DNA from: DASPJR01 sp035628505
GTDB lineage: Bacteria; Planctomycetota; SZUA-567; H5-PLA8
Direction of reading: 5' to 3'
DNA length: 64,000 bases
Assembly: GCA_035628505.1 (NCBI GenBank)
Contig: DASPJR010000011.1
Coordinates: 1 to 64,000 of the forward strand
Positions 33,262-41,296 of the stretch are shown here, piece after piece; positions within the stretch are counted from its first letter, which is position 1; each line of letters opens with the position of its first letter. The position numbers were made by a program, and so were the translations under genes. The notes beneath the pieces were generated by a model. It was given only the letters and a program-made list of their open reading frames with translations. It was not told the DNA's origin and ran no database searches.

Positions 33262-34440
33262 ATGTCGCAGGAACAGGAGAAATCGCAGCAGGAAGCTGGC
33301 GCTGTAAAAGCCAATCCTCCGCGCCGGAGAAATCCGCACATCCTCAAGTCGCTGGGCGTCACCGAGTCCGATCTTGATAATCCACTCAAAGCGATGTTCG
33401 AAGGCGGTGCGCAGCGCTTATGGGCGGTGCTCAAGGCGCTGGATGCACCCTTTATGGAGGATCGCCCGGTCATACAGAAAACAGGCGATGCGGAGATTGA
33501 CGAGGCGCGTGAATTCTACGCGGAGCGCGAACGCGAAGAACGCGAGCGCCAACTTGCCGAAGAACGTTTGAAGCGCCCGGCAGTCTGGCGGCAGCTTTCG
33601 GGGCTGTTCAAGCAAGAGGAGGACAATCTTTCGCCCGAGAAGCGCCAGGAGTGCGCGCAGCGGCTGATTGACATAGTGGTGCAGCTTCTGCGTAACGAAC
33701 TGAAGCTCGAACGCGAAAACCCCAATCCGTACCACACCATTCAGTGGGACCCGGTGCGCAAGATCTGCGTTCTGCTGGGCATCGCGCCATCGCACCTCTC
33801 CAAGTTGAGCAAAGAAGCAACCGGCCTGGCCGCGCATGAACTGCTCGACGGCATCCACGCCGAGACGATCCGTGCAAAGATGCGCGAGCAGCTTCGTGCA
33901 TGGCTCGCCTCACGCGGCAGCGCGTCCAAGAGTGATGGAGCCACGGCACGCAAGGGTGGCGGGGACGCTCCTGTCCCCGGGAGGGTTGCTCCCACTCGCG
34001 AAGTGAACACCTCTTCCCGCATCGAAAGCACCTCCCACCCCGACAGGAGTGTCGGGGCTACCAGTGACGAGGACGCTGCGGAGCTGTACGCCGAACTCAA
34101 ACGGTCGAGGCGCGGTCCGCACTTCCACCGCTCGACCTGGGCCCTCGCGTACGGTTTTCCGAATTTCATGCGCTTCTATCGTGCGTGCCGCTTCTACTAC
34201 AAGCTCACGCCGCAGGAGCTCGAGTTCGCCTTGCTGCAGGAGCTGCTCGCCGAGGACCCGAACGCGTGCAGTGACGAAAGTTCAGCAATGGCAATGGACA
34301 GTGAAAGCGCGCCCGTCAATCGCCTAGCAGGCTGGGCGGGCGGTCATCGCCTCCCCGAACCAGCGATCGACGTGGCTCGACAGCAACATGTGCACTTTTT
34401 TACAGAATTGGGCGCGAGGTTGTTCGCCATGCGAAACTGA
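33262..34440 (+). CDS. Protein with two AraC-like HTH segments, carrying an in-frame genomic repeat
   Basis: About 392 residues from ATG 33262 (AAAGGAAAG upstream). It is highly charged, with no signal peptide. One segment (about 165-225) resembles half of an AraC-type helix-turn-helix (LLGIAPSHLSKLSKEATGLAAHEL); a second (about 290-335) resembles another (LAYGFPNFMRFYRACRFYYKLTPQEL). Together they look like a split or degenerate AraC DNA-binding domain. I infer DNA binding. Between them lies a 110-bp interspersed repeat (33955-34064) that is translated in frame as a Gly/Pro/Ser/Thr-rich stretch. The rest of the protein is unrecognised. Confidence 0.7.
   Translation: MSQEQEKSQQEAGAVKANPPRRRNPHILKSLGVTESDLDNPLKAMFEGGAQRLWAVLKALDAPFMEDRPVIQKTGDAEIDEAREFYAEREREERERQLAEERLKRPAVWRQLSGLFKQEEDNLSPEKRQECAQRLIDIVVQLLRNELKLERENPNPYHTIQWDPVRKICVLLGIAPSHLSKLSKEATGLAAHELLDGIHAETIRAKMREQLRAWLASRGSASKSDGATARKGGGDAPVPGRVAPTREVNTSSRIESTSHPDRSVGATSDEDAAELYAELKRSRRGPHFHRSTWALAYGFPNFMRFYRACRFYYKLTPQELEFALLQELLAEDPNACSDESSAMAMDSESAPVNRLAGWAGGHRLPEPAIDVARQQHVHFFTELGARLFAMRN
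33955..34064. repeat. ~110-bp GGTGGCGGGGAC repeat inside a coding sequence
   Basis: Left part: GGTGGCGGGGACGCTCCTGT, then CCCCGGGAGGGTTGCTCCC, ACTCGCG; right part: CCCACCCCGACAGGAGTGTC then GGGGCTACCAG. The copy at 53620-53727 differs by only a few bases in these flanks. Here it sits in the protein gene at 33262-34440 without breaking the frame. Confidence 0.9.
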
Positions 34441-34746
34441 CCGGAGGTGTCTCACGCAAAGACGCAAAGGCGCAAAGATAAGCGAAGCAAAGAGGTAAAC
34501 GATGAGATCGAATCAGTGATTCACACCTAACTGTGTCCTCGGCGGATTCATTCTAATTGATCCGTTCTTTTCTTTGCGTCTTTGCGGCTTTGCGTGAGAC
34601 ATTCTGGCGTGTGCGCCCGGGTGATGAATATCGATTTGACGCGTGTGCGCTTGATCTTACGATCAAAAACTCGGTCATGGTTACAGCCGGCACAACTGGG
34701 CTGATGGGTTAACGGTACGTCAAAAAGTTACCGCGAGGGACATCGA
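34441..34746. other. Region upstream of hpf, with two TTTGCG repeats
   Basis: 306 bases. A reverse copy of the TTTGCG repeat lies at 34450-34478 and a forward copy at 34567-34600, about 90 bases apart and facing each other, so they can pair as arms of a long hairpin. Otherwise nothing is seen. The hpf promoter must lie in the last ~140 bases. Confidence 0.65.
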
Positions 34747-35112
34747 ATGGATCTCCAGATCGAAGGCCGCCATTTCAAGGTGACAGAGGCCATCCAGAAT
34801 CATCTTGAAGAGAAACTGGGCAAATTGGAGAAATACTTCGACGGGATTCACCGCATGCATGTGATCTTAGCGGTGGAGAAGACCAAGCGCCAGATGGTCG
34901 AACTGGTCTGCACGGTCGCCAAGCGCCACACCCTTTTCGCCAAGGGCGAGGCCGACGACATGTACGTGGCCATCGACAAGGCCGAAAAGAAGATGCTGAC
35001 GGAAATGAAAAAGTACAAGGCCAAGCTGCGGCCCGTGGTGCGCGGAAAGAAAACCGGCGCGGCGCTCAGCGAACTGGCGATGGTCGAAGCCAGCGACGAG
35101 GACACGGAGTAA
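34747..35112 (+). CDS. hpf: Hibernation-promoting factor / RaiA-type ribosome factor (short)
   Basis: A 121-residue short-form HPF/RaiA. The core beta-alpha-beta fold is visible: LQIEGRHFKVTEAIQNHLEEKLGKLEKYFDGI, then HVILAVEKTKRQMVELVC, and DDMYVAIDKAEKKMLTEMKKYKAKLR. It binds the 30S decoding centre and stalls or dimerises ribosomes in stationary phase. It lacks the long C-terminal dimerisation domain and has only a short acidic tail. It lies at the head of the ptsN-yvcK-HPr run, a neighbourhood found in many bacteria where hpf is near rpoN/ptsN; no rpoN is in the window. Confidence 0.93.
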   Translation: MDLQIEGRHFKVTEAIQNHLEEKLGKLEKYFDGIHRMHVILAVEKTKRQMVELVCTVAKRHTLFAKGEADDMYVAIDKAEKKMLTEMKKYKAKLRPVVRGKKTGAALSELAMVEASDEDTE

Positions 35113-35230
35113 ACCCTTTTACACTCAAAACAAAAGACAGACAGTCAAGGCCGCACGGACCCGGCACACACGCGGGCCGCCGTGCTTTCATGACGGCTTG
35201 AGCTTTTGAATTTTCGATGGAGGCACACGG

Positions 35231-35707
35231 ATGAAGTTGGGCGAGATCATTCCCGAAGGCGGCATTCTGGACGACGTGAAGTCGATTCAGAAGGAAGACG
35301 TGATCAAGGAAATGGTGGCGGCGCTGGTCAAGGCCGGGCGGATCGAAGAAGCGACCTCAAAGAAAGTCATCAAGGCGCTGATGGACCGCGAAGAACTGGG
35401 CTCCACCGGTATCGGCGCCGGCGTGGCCGTCCCGCACGCCAAGCACGACTCGATCACCGACCTGGTCGGCGCCTTCGGCCGCTCCAAGAAGGGCATCAAC
35501 TTCGACGCGCTGGATGGCGAGCCCGTCCATGTTCTGTTCCTGCTGCTTTCCTCCAAGAGTGCCTCCGGCGCGCACCTGGAAGCGCTGGCTTATATTTCGC
35601 GCCTGGTCCGCGACGAGAAGATCGTCAAGTTCCTGCGCGACGCCAAGGACGTACAGGGCATCCGTGAAATCCTCGGAGAAGCCGACCAGATGCTGGGCGG
35701 AAACTGA
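35231..35707 (+). CDS. ptsN: PTS IIA-type regulatory protein (PtsN-like)
   Basis: A 158-residue protein with a PTS EIIA (fructose/Ntr type) fold. The phosphoacceptor is H69 (GVAVPHAKHDSI). It lacks transporter domains, so it is a regulatory IIA as in the nitrogen PTS. Family motifs STGIGAGVAVPHAKH and HLEALAYISRLVRDEKIVKFLRDA are seen. GGAGG lies seven bases before the ATG. Its phosphate donor should be the HPr further along; EI is not in the window. It lies 118 bases after hpf. Confidence 0.92.
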   Translation: MKLGEIIPEGGILDDVKSIQKEDVIKEMVAALVKAGRIEEATSKKVIKALMDREELGSTGIGAGVAVPHAKHDSITDLVGAFGRSKKGINFDALDGEPVHVLFLLLSSKSASGAHLEALAYISRLVRDEKIVKFLRDAKDVQGIREILGEADQMLGGN

Positions 35708-35730
35708 TTCTGCCGTCAAGGCTTTTAAGC

Positions 35731-35930
35731 GAACCGCCAAGACGCCAAGGCGCCAAAGAGGAAAGCACGAAGCACGAAACTCGAAATCCGAAACAAGCAC
35801 AAATGAGCGAATGTTCAAAACTCGCGTGACCGCGCCTTTCGAGCATTTGAGATTTGAGTTTTGAATTTGTTTCGGATTTCGTGCTTCGGATTTCGAATTT
35901 CAAGCTTGGCGCCTTGGCGTCTTGGCGGTT
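35731..35930. repeat. ~200-bp imperfect palindrome between ptsN and yvcK
   Basis: Outer arms: AACCGCCAAGACGCCAAGGC at the left and GCCTTGGCGTCTTGGCGGTT at the right. Inner arms: AAGCACGAA...CTCGAAATCCGAAACAA and the mirror TTTCGGATTTCGTGCTTCGG. The whole 200 bases can fold into one stem-loop with an irregular middle. Confidence 0.85.
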
Positions 35931-35947
35931 GATTGAAGATATAACAC

Positions 35948-37237
35948 ATGTCTGTCGGCAAATTCTTTAAATGGCTGCGGCCGGGACTGCGCATCAAGCG
36001 CTGGATCTCCGTGATTTTCCTGGGGCTGCTCTTCGCGGTGCTCGCCTCCTGGGCGCTGCTGCTATTTTTCGGAACTCCCGACGGACCAAAGTTCGACCGC
36101 TCGACCGTGTGGGGCTACGGCATCAGCAGCGGCAACGCCCTGCTCATCGGCGCCGCGATGGGCTATTCGCTTTCAGGCTTCTGCCTGATCACGGGTATCT
36201 ACCGCTTGATCAAGTCCATGTGGGATCTGGTGGATCGCCGCGGCGCTCGCAAGGGCCTGGTCGAAGCGGCGTATGAACGCGCGGTGCTCGCGCGCGGGCC
36301 GAAAGTCGTGGCGATCGGCGGCGGCACGGGCTTGTCGTGTGTGCTGACGGGCCTGAAGGAACATTCGCGCGACGTCACCGCGATCGTGTCGATGGCCGAC
36401 GACGGCGGCAGTTCGGGCAAGCTGCGCCAGGAGCTGGGGATCAATCCGCCGGGCGACATTCGCAAGTGCCTGATCGCGCTGGCCGACGAAGAGCCGCTCA
36501 TGAGCGAGCTGCTGGATTTTCGTTTTCCGGAGAACGAACTCGGCGGGCACAATTTCGGCAATCTGTTTCTGACAGCTCTGGCGCGCATTCGCGGCGACTT
36601 CGGTGAAGGCGTGCGCGAAGCCAACCGCATTCTTTCCGTGCGCGGGCAGGTGCTGCCCTCGACGCTTGAAAACGTCATGCTCGTCGCCACGCACGAGGAC
36701 GACAGCAAGACAACCGGTCAGGCGCTGATCAGCAAAACGGAGAAGCGCATCAAAAAGCTGGAGCTGCGCCCCGAGCCGCAACCGGTCGCGAAAGACATCG
36801 TGCGGGCCATAGAAGAAGCGGACCTGATTGTCATCGGGCCGGGGAGTTTGTATACGTCCGTGATCCCGAATCTGCTCATCAAGGGCACCGCCGAAGCTCT
36901 TGCGAAAAGCAAGGCCAAGAAAGTTTTCGTCAGCAACATCATGACGTACGAAGGCGAGACACGCGGGTACGATCTGGCCGATTTTCTCAAGGCCATCGAC
37001 GAACACACGTATCCGCATCGCATTTACGATTACGTGCTGGTCAATAACGGGAAGCATGGTGACACAGGAATCCTGGCCGTGAACGAACGCAACGCCAAGC
37101 CTGTGCGCTACGATTCAAAGCAGTTCGCACATTCGCCATTTAAGCTGATCTGCGATGATATTGTAAATCCTGCCTTCCCAATCCGGCACGACACGTTAAA
37201 ATTGGCCCACGCCTTGGTAAGGATATTGAACGGCTGA
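35948..37237 (+). CDS. yvcK: YvcK-family protein with N-terminal membrane anchor
   Basis: A 429-residue protein. The YvcK/CofD-like core starts near residue 118 (KVVAIGGGTGLSCVLTGLKEHSRDVTAIVSMADDGGSSGKLRQELG) and covers the rest of the chain (GPGSLYTSVIPNLLI, FVSNIMTYEGETRGYDLADF). Unlike typical soluble YvcK, it has two predicted membrane segments at the front (about 19-41 and 60-88). YvcK proteins bind UDP-sugars and affect gluconeogenic growth and envelope homeostasis. It lies between ptsN and HPr, and a link to carbon regulation is an inference from that neighbourhood. Confidence 0.92.
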   Translation: MSVGKFFKWLRPGLRIKRWISVIFLGLLFAVLASWALLLFFGTPDGPKFDRSTVWGYGISSGNALLIGAAMGYSLSGFCLITGIYRLIKSMWDLVDRRGARKGLVEAAYERAVLARGPKVVAIGGGTGLSCVLTGLKEHSRDVTAIVSMADDGGSSGKLRQELGINPPGDIRKCLIALADEEPLMSELLDFRFPENELGGHNFGNLFLTALARIRGDFGEGVREANRILSVRGQVLPSTLENVMLVATHEDDSKTTGQALISKTEKRIKKLELRPEPQPVAKDIVRAIEEADLIVIGPGSLYTSVIPNLLIKGTAEALAKSKAKKVFVSNIMTYEGETRGYDLADFLKAIDEHTYPHRIYDYVLVNNGKHGDTGILAVNERNAKPVRYDSKQFAHSPFKLICDDIVNPAFPIRHDTLKLAHALVRILNG

Positions 37238-37369
37238 GCACCTCGCCTTAGCATGTGAGGAATCTGCCCTTCTGTTCTTTACAAAATAGTTGCGACAGTG
37301 TCGCTTTGGCTATAACTTTTAGGCAAGACACCGCATAGCGGAGATTGCGCAGTAAAGCTGGGAGATGAA

Positions 37370-37669
37370 ATGACGGGCGCGTGGCTGGAAAAAAGCATTA
37401 ATTTGAAAAACAAGCACGGGCTGCATATGCGTCCGGCGCAGCGAATTGTCGAAACCGCCACCAAGTTCCGCTCGGATATTCGTGCCGTCAAAGATAACCT
37501 GGACTGCAACGCCAAGAGCATCCTCGACATGATCGAGTTCGCCGCCCACATGGTCCGCTCGACAGCCCACGACGATTCGTCTTTTGTCTTCCGCGCCAGC
37601 GGCGAAGACGCACAGGAGGCGCTGGAAGCGCTGGGCTCGCTGGTTAATGACCGTTTTGGGCTGGAGTGA
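37370..37669 (+). CDS. ptsH: HPr-like phosphocarrier
   Basis: A 99-residue HPr: LEKSINLKNKHGLHMRPAQRIVETATKF with the phosphoacceptor H19 (GLHMRPA), and CNAKSILDMIEF with S50 matching the regulatory Ser46. The presence of the serine suggests HPr kinase control, though hprK is not in the window. HPr passes phosphate from EI to EIIA, here perhaps to the PtsN-like protein upstream. It is slightly longer than normal (85-90). Confidence 0.92.
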   Translation: MTGAWLEKSINLKNKHGLHMRPAQRIVETATKFRSDIRAVKDNLDCNAKSILDMIEFAAHMVRSTAHDDSSFVFRASGEDAQEALEALGSLVNDRFGLE

Positions 37670-37766
37670 TTTTTAATCGCACGAACGACGGCGCAGAAAA
37701 TTGCGGAGAGGCGCCGAGGTCTTTGATAGCTTCCGCTGAACCCGATTAGCAGAGCATTCTGAAATC

Positions 37767-38153
37767 TCAGCGCTTTTTCATGGCGAAGGTTCCGACCTCC
37801 CCCGGCCCGTCGTATTTGCCGGTGAAGCCGTCGCGCGTAAGTTCGCCGCTCCAGGTATAGAGGCCCTGCGTGTCGCCGAGGTCCACCGTGCCGCCGAAGA
37901 CCAGTTTGCCGTCGCGTTCTGTACCTTTGAGCTCGACCGTCCACGAGCGCCCTTTGCCGAGGGCAAAGACGCAGGTCCAGACGCCGGGAGATTTCTCTTT
38001 GGCCGAACACGTGAATGGCCCGCCGGATTTAGAGTACTGCGGACGCGAATCGGTCCACGTGCCGGCCCATTCGCCGGTGAGGGAGAGAGAAGCATCGGCG
38101 GCGGAAAGTGAGAAGCTTAGCGTCAGAAGCGCCACAAGCATGAATACATTCAA
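37767..38153 (-). CDS. Secreted hypothetical protein, TTG start coupled to upstream gene
   Basis: About 128 residues from TTG at 38153. GAGGAGG lies seven bases upstream, whereas the first ATG (38138) is nineteen bases away. The TTG overlaps the stop (TGA) of the upstream gene as TTGA, so they are probably translationally coupled. The signal peptide is NVFMLVALLTLSFSLSAADA; the mature part is a small beta-rich domain (LTGEWAGTWTDSR, FTGKYDGPGEVGTFAMKKR) typical of extracellular planctomycete proteins of unknown function. Confidence 0.7.
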   Translation of the reverse strand: MNVFMLVALLTLSFSLSAADASLSLTGEWAGTWTDSRPQYSKSGGPFTCSAKEKSPGVWTCVFALGKGRSWTVELKGTERDGKLVFGGTVDLGDTQGLYTWSGELTRDGFTGKYDGPGEVGTFAMKKR

Positions 38154-38611
38154 ACTGGCTGCCTCCTCTTTCGTGCTTGAATCACGAGTCCCACTGAAAG
38201 CAGCCCGAACACCCAAACCTCAGGACGACAAAAATGGCCCCACCATTGTTCTGGGAATCGCCCTTTCAGGCGGATCACCGCGATCACTGTGGATCCCATG
38301 TTGGCGGACAGCGCAACTTCAAGGGTCTCGTTATCTAAGAAGAAACCGGTCAGACTCGACGTCTTGTACATCGGCGAGGATGTGTATTCACTCCATAAAC
38401 AGCACCACAGCGGCTTGTGAGTTTTTGCGTCGTACACGCAGGCGCCATCGAAATAGCGTGTACCGTCGGGAGTCCTGCCTTCTCCGCGGGCAATAAAGTT
38501 GGTTGGCGTGGACCTTTCGATCACGGTCCAGGGTTCTTTGAGGAAAAGGACGGTGAAGGCACTGCAGGACCAAAGCAAAGTAAGTAACAAAGAAGAAAGG
38601 GAAAAGCGCAT
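38150..38611 (-). CDS. Membrane-anchored hypothetical protein
   Basis: About 153 residues from MRFSLSSLLLTLLWSCSAF (38611); the longer in-frame readings upstream look non-coding. An N-terminal signal or anchor and a C-terminal membrane segment (WVFGLLSVGLVIQA) flank a soluble domain with CVYDAKTHKPLWCCLWSEY. The tail (RKRRQPV) is basic, giving a C-in topology. The function is unknown. It is coupled to the downstream secreted gene through a TTGA overlap. Confidence 0.6.
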   Translation of the reverse strand: MRFSLSSLLLTLLWSCSAFTVLFLKEPWTVIERSTPTNFIARGEGRTPDGTRYFDGACVYDAKTHKPLWCCLWSEYTSSPMYKTSSLTGFFLDNETLEVALSANMGSTVIAVIRLKGRFPEQWWGHFCRPEVWVFGLLSVGLVIQARKRRQPV

Positions 38612-38778
38612 AATCCGGCGCCTCGAAAGAGACTTTAATATAACAGCAAGCGGGCTCATCGGCGAGAACTCTTCCCGGGGGCTCGCGTTGCAAATCGGCT
38701 GCGCTACGGATACAGTTTTTCGTTCACAAATCCGGCGCGGCAAGGCCCGGCGGCGGACGTTTTTCTGCGGGAGGAACA

Positions 38779-40107
38779 ATGCTCGATCTGAAATTTGTGC
38801 TCGCCAACCTCGACCTCGTCCAGAAGGCGATCAACGATAAGAAGGCCGCCAACGAACATACAGACCTCAAGAAGCTGCCGGTGCTCGAGGAACAGCGCAA
38901 GAAAGTGATCCTCGAAGCCGAGACGCTCAAGGCCGAGAAGAACAAGCTCTCGAAAGAGATCGGCGCGAAGATGGGCAAGTCCAAAGCGCTCGCGGCCGAC
39001 ACCGAGAAACTTCTGGCGGCGAATGCCGAAATCGCTGAGCTGCAGAGAAAGTCGAAGTCGATGAACGACCGCATCCAGGAATTGGAAGCCGAGCAGGGCC
39101 GCATCGAGGCCGAGCGCGATGGCATGCTGGCGTGGATTCCCAACCTTCCACACGCAACGGTGCCAGAAGGCGAATCAGCCGAACAGAACAAGGTCGAGCG
39201 GACGTGGGGCGACAAGCCCAAGCACGATTTCAAAATCAAGCCGCACTTTGAACTCGGCGCCGAGCTGGGGATTCTCGAGGCCGAGCGCGGCGCGAAAATT
39301 TCAGGGTCCGGCTGGTATTTCCTGCGCGGCGACGGCGCCCGCATGGAACGCGCGCTGATCAGCTGGTTCCTGGACGTTCACCGCACGCGCAACGGCTACG
39401 AAGAACTCTTCCCGCCGTTCTTCGTCTCGGAAAAAACGCTGTACGGCTCGGGGCAGTTCCCGAAATTTCGCGATCAGATGTACCACGCGGAGATGGACCG
39501 GCTCTACGCCATTCCGACGGCCGAGGTCCCCGTCACAGCATTCCACCGTGATGAGATTCTCGAGGAGGCCGAGCTACCGAAAAAGTACGTCGCCTACTCT
39601 GCGTGCTTCCGCCGCGAGGCTGGCGCGGCGGGGTCGGACACGCGCGGCATCCTGCGCGTGCATCAGTTCAACAAGGTCGAGATGCTCAAGCTCGCCACGC
39701 CGCAGACCAGCTACGCCGAGCACGAAACGATGCTCGAGAACGCCGAGGACCTGCTCAAGCAGCTGGGCCTGCAGTACCGCGTGCTGCTGCTCTGCCGCGG
39801 TGACTTAAGTTTCTCAGCCGCCAAGTGCTACGACCTGGAAGTGTATGCGCCCGCCGCGGAGAAGTGGCTTGAAGTCTCGAGCGTTTCAAACTTCGAAGAC
39901 TACCAGTCGCGCCGCAGCAACCTGCGCTACCGCCCCGCCGACGGCGGCAAGCTGCAGTACGTCCACACGCTGAACGGCTCGGGTCTGGCGCTGCCGCGCA
40001 TCATGGTCGCGCTATGGGAATGCAACCAGCAGCCCGACGGCTCAATCGCGATCCCGCAGGTGCTGCAGAAGTACATGGACGGCCAGACGCATATTCGGAG
40101 AAAATAG
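38779..40107 (+). CDS. serS: Seryl-tRNA synthetase
   Basis: A 442-residue class II enzyme. The N-terminal long coiled-coil arm (about 25-110) is followed by the catalytic domain with SGSGWYFLRGDGARMERALISWFLD, FRREAGAAGSDTRGILRVHQFNKVEM (motif 2) and LNGSGLALPRIMVALWECNQQPDGSIAIPQVLQKYM (motif 3). It charges tRNA-Ser. GGGAGG lies six bases before the ATG. Length is standard. Confidence 0.97.
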   Translation: MLDLKFVLANLDLVQKAINDKKAANEHTDLKKLPVLEEQRKKVILEAETLKAEKNKLSKEIGAKMGKSKALAADTEKLLAANAEIAELQRKSKSMNDRIQELEAEQGRIEAERDGMLAWIPNLPHATVPEGESAEQNKVERTWGDKPKHDFKIKPHFELGAELGILEAERGAKISGSGWYFLRGDGARMERALISWFLDVHRTRNGYEELFPPFFVSEKTLYGSGQFPKFRDQMYHAEMDRLYAIPTAEVPVTAFHRDEILEEAELPKKYVAYSACFRREAGAAGSDTRGILRVHQFNKVEMLKLATPQTSYAEHETMLENAEDLLKQLGLQYRVLLLCRGDLSFSAAKCYDLEVYAPAAEKWLEVSSVSNFEDYQSRRSNLRYRPADGGKLQYVHTLNGSGLALPRIMVALWECNQQPDGSIAIPQVLQKYMDGQTHIRRK

Positions 40108-40212
40108 TCTGGGAGTCGGGGAGTCTGGGAGTCGGGAGTCGGGAGTCGGGAGTCGGGAGTCGTCCAAGACTCAAGACTCCAAGACTCCAGACTCTAGACT
40201 CAAAGACTGGCA
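40108..40212. repeat. Tandem/inverted GGGAGTC repeat between serS and ligase
   Basis: About six units of GGGAGTC (GGGAGTCGGGAGTCGGGAGTC) on the left face CCAAGACTC/GACTCC units on the right, making an imperfect hairpin. A shorter version (GAGTCCAGAGTCTGGAGTC) lies at 16271-16308 upstream of dnaE. Confidence 0.85.
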
Positions 40213-40255
40213 CGCCAAACGCGACACTCTCAGCAGGTCTGAGGATGCCGTTTTT

Positions 40256-41296
40256 ATGTCTTTGTTGCGGCCGCCGTTTGCACCCATGGACGCTCAGCTG
40301 GTGGGAGAAATTCCAGGCGGCGGCGGCTGGCAGTACGAGCCCAAGTGGGACGGGTTCCGCTGCCTGGTCTTTCGCGGGCGAACTACCGTTGAGCTGCAAT
40401 CGAAAAGCGGGCAGCCGCTCGGGCGCTATTTTCCCGAAATCGTCGCACTTTTTAAGGAACTCGCTGCGCCGAAGTTTGTGCTGGATGGCGAGATTGTTGT
40501 CCCGGCATCAGACGGGCGCAGCTTGTCGTTCGATGATTTACTGCAGCGCATACATCCGGCTGAAAGCCGCATCAATAAGCTCGCAGCTTCAACGCCCGCG
40601 GCATTTATCGCGTTCGATCTGCTGCAGAGTGACGACGGGCGCAGCCTGATTTCACTGCCGTTCAGCGAACGCCGCGAAGCGCTTGAGCGCTTTATGAAAA
40701 AGTATGCGAAGAAACATGCCCGGCTGCTGCTGTCTCCGGCAACCGCAGATATCAGCGTCGCGCGAAGCTGGTTTGCAACGACGGGAGCGGTGCTCGACGG
40801 CATTGTCGCCAAGCGCCTCGACAGCCCGTACGTTTCCGGCGAGCGCAGCGGCATGGTGAAGATCAAGCGCCTGCGCACGGCCGACTGCGTCGTCGGCGGC
40901 TTTCGCTATGGCACTAATTCAAAGCAGGTCGGCTCGCTGCTGCTCGGGCTTTATGATGATGCGGGATTGCTGCATCACGTCGGATTCACCTCATCGTTCA
41001 CCGGCGAATTTCGCAAGACGCTGAAGGAAAAAGTAGAGGCGCTGATCAAGCCGCCGGGCTTCACCGGCAGCGCGCCGGGCGGACCGAGCCGCTGGAGCAC
41101 GGAGCGCTCAACAGAATGGCAGCCGCTCGCGCCAAAGCTCGTCGTCGAAGTGCGCTACGATCATTTCTCCGGCGGCCGTTTCCGGCACGGAACGAAGTTC
41201 CTGCGCTGGCGCCCGGATAAAGCGCCGCGCCAGTGCACGCTGACGCAGGTCGCGCAGGAATCAGCCGTGTCGCTGGACGAACTCGTACACAGCTAA
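40256..41296 (+). CDS. ATP-dependent DNA ligase (LigC-like)
   Basis: A 346-residue minimal ATP-dependent ligase. The adenylation domain has the nucleophile K30 in YEPKWDGFRC (KxDG), then EIVVP, and DGIVAKRLDSPYVSGERSGMVKIKRLRTADCVVGGF (motifs IV-V). The OB domain ends with GTKFLRWRPDKAP (motif VI). It lacks polymerase and nuclease domains, so it is LigC-type rather than a full LigD; no ku gene is in the window. It may act in excision repair or non-homologous end joining (inference). Its stop overlaps the stop of the convergent GTPase gene. Confidence 0.9.
   Translation: MSLLRPPFAPMDAQLVGEIPGGGGWQYEPKWDGFRCLVFRGRTTVELQSKSGQPLGRYFPEIVALFKELAAPKFVLDGEIVVPASDGRSLSFDDLLQRIHPAESRINKLAASTPAAFIAFDLLQSDDGRSLISLPFSERREALERFMKKYAKKHARLLLSPATADISVARSWFATTGAVLDGIVAKRLDSPYVSGERSGMVKIKRLRTADCVVGGFRYGTNSKQVGSLLLGLYDDAGLLHHVGFTSSFTGEFRKTLKEKVEALIKPPGFTGSAPGGPSRWSTERSTEWQPLAPKLVVEVRYDHFSGGRFRHGTKFLRWRPDKAPRQCTLTQVAQESAVSLDELVHS

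Noticed and set aside
37279..38010. 243-codon minus-strand open frame covering HPr
   Set aside because: HPr motifs are on the plus strand, and the minus frame is a composite over a gene and a spacer.
40256..41296. LigD with a polymerase or nuclease domain
   Set aside because: The frame holds only the adenylation and OB domains, and no ku gene is nearby.
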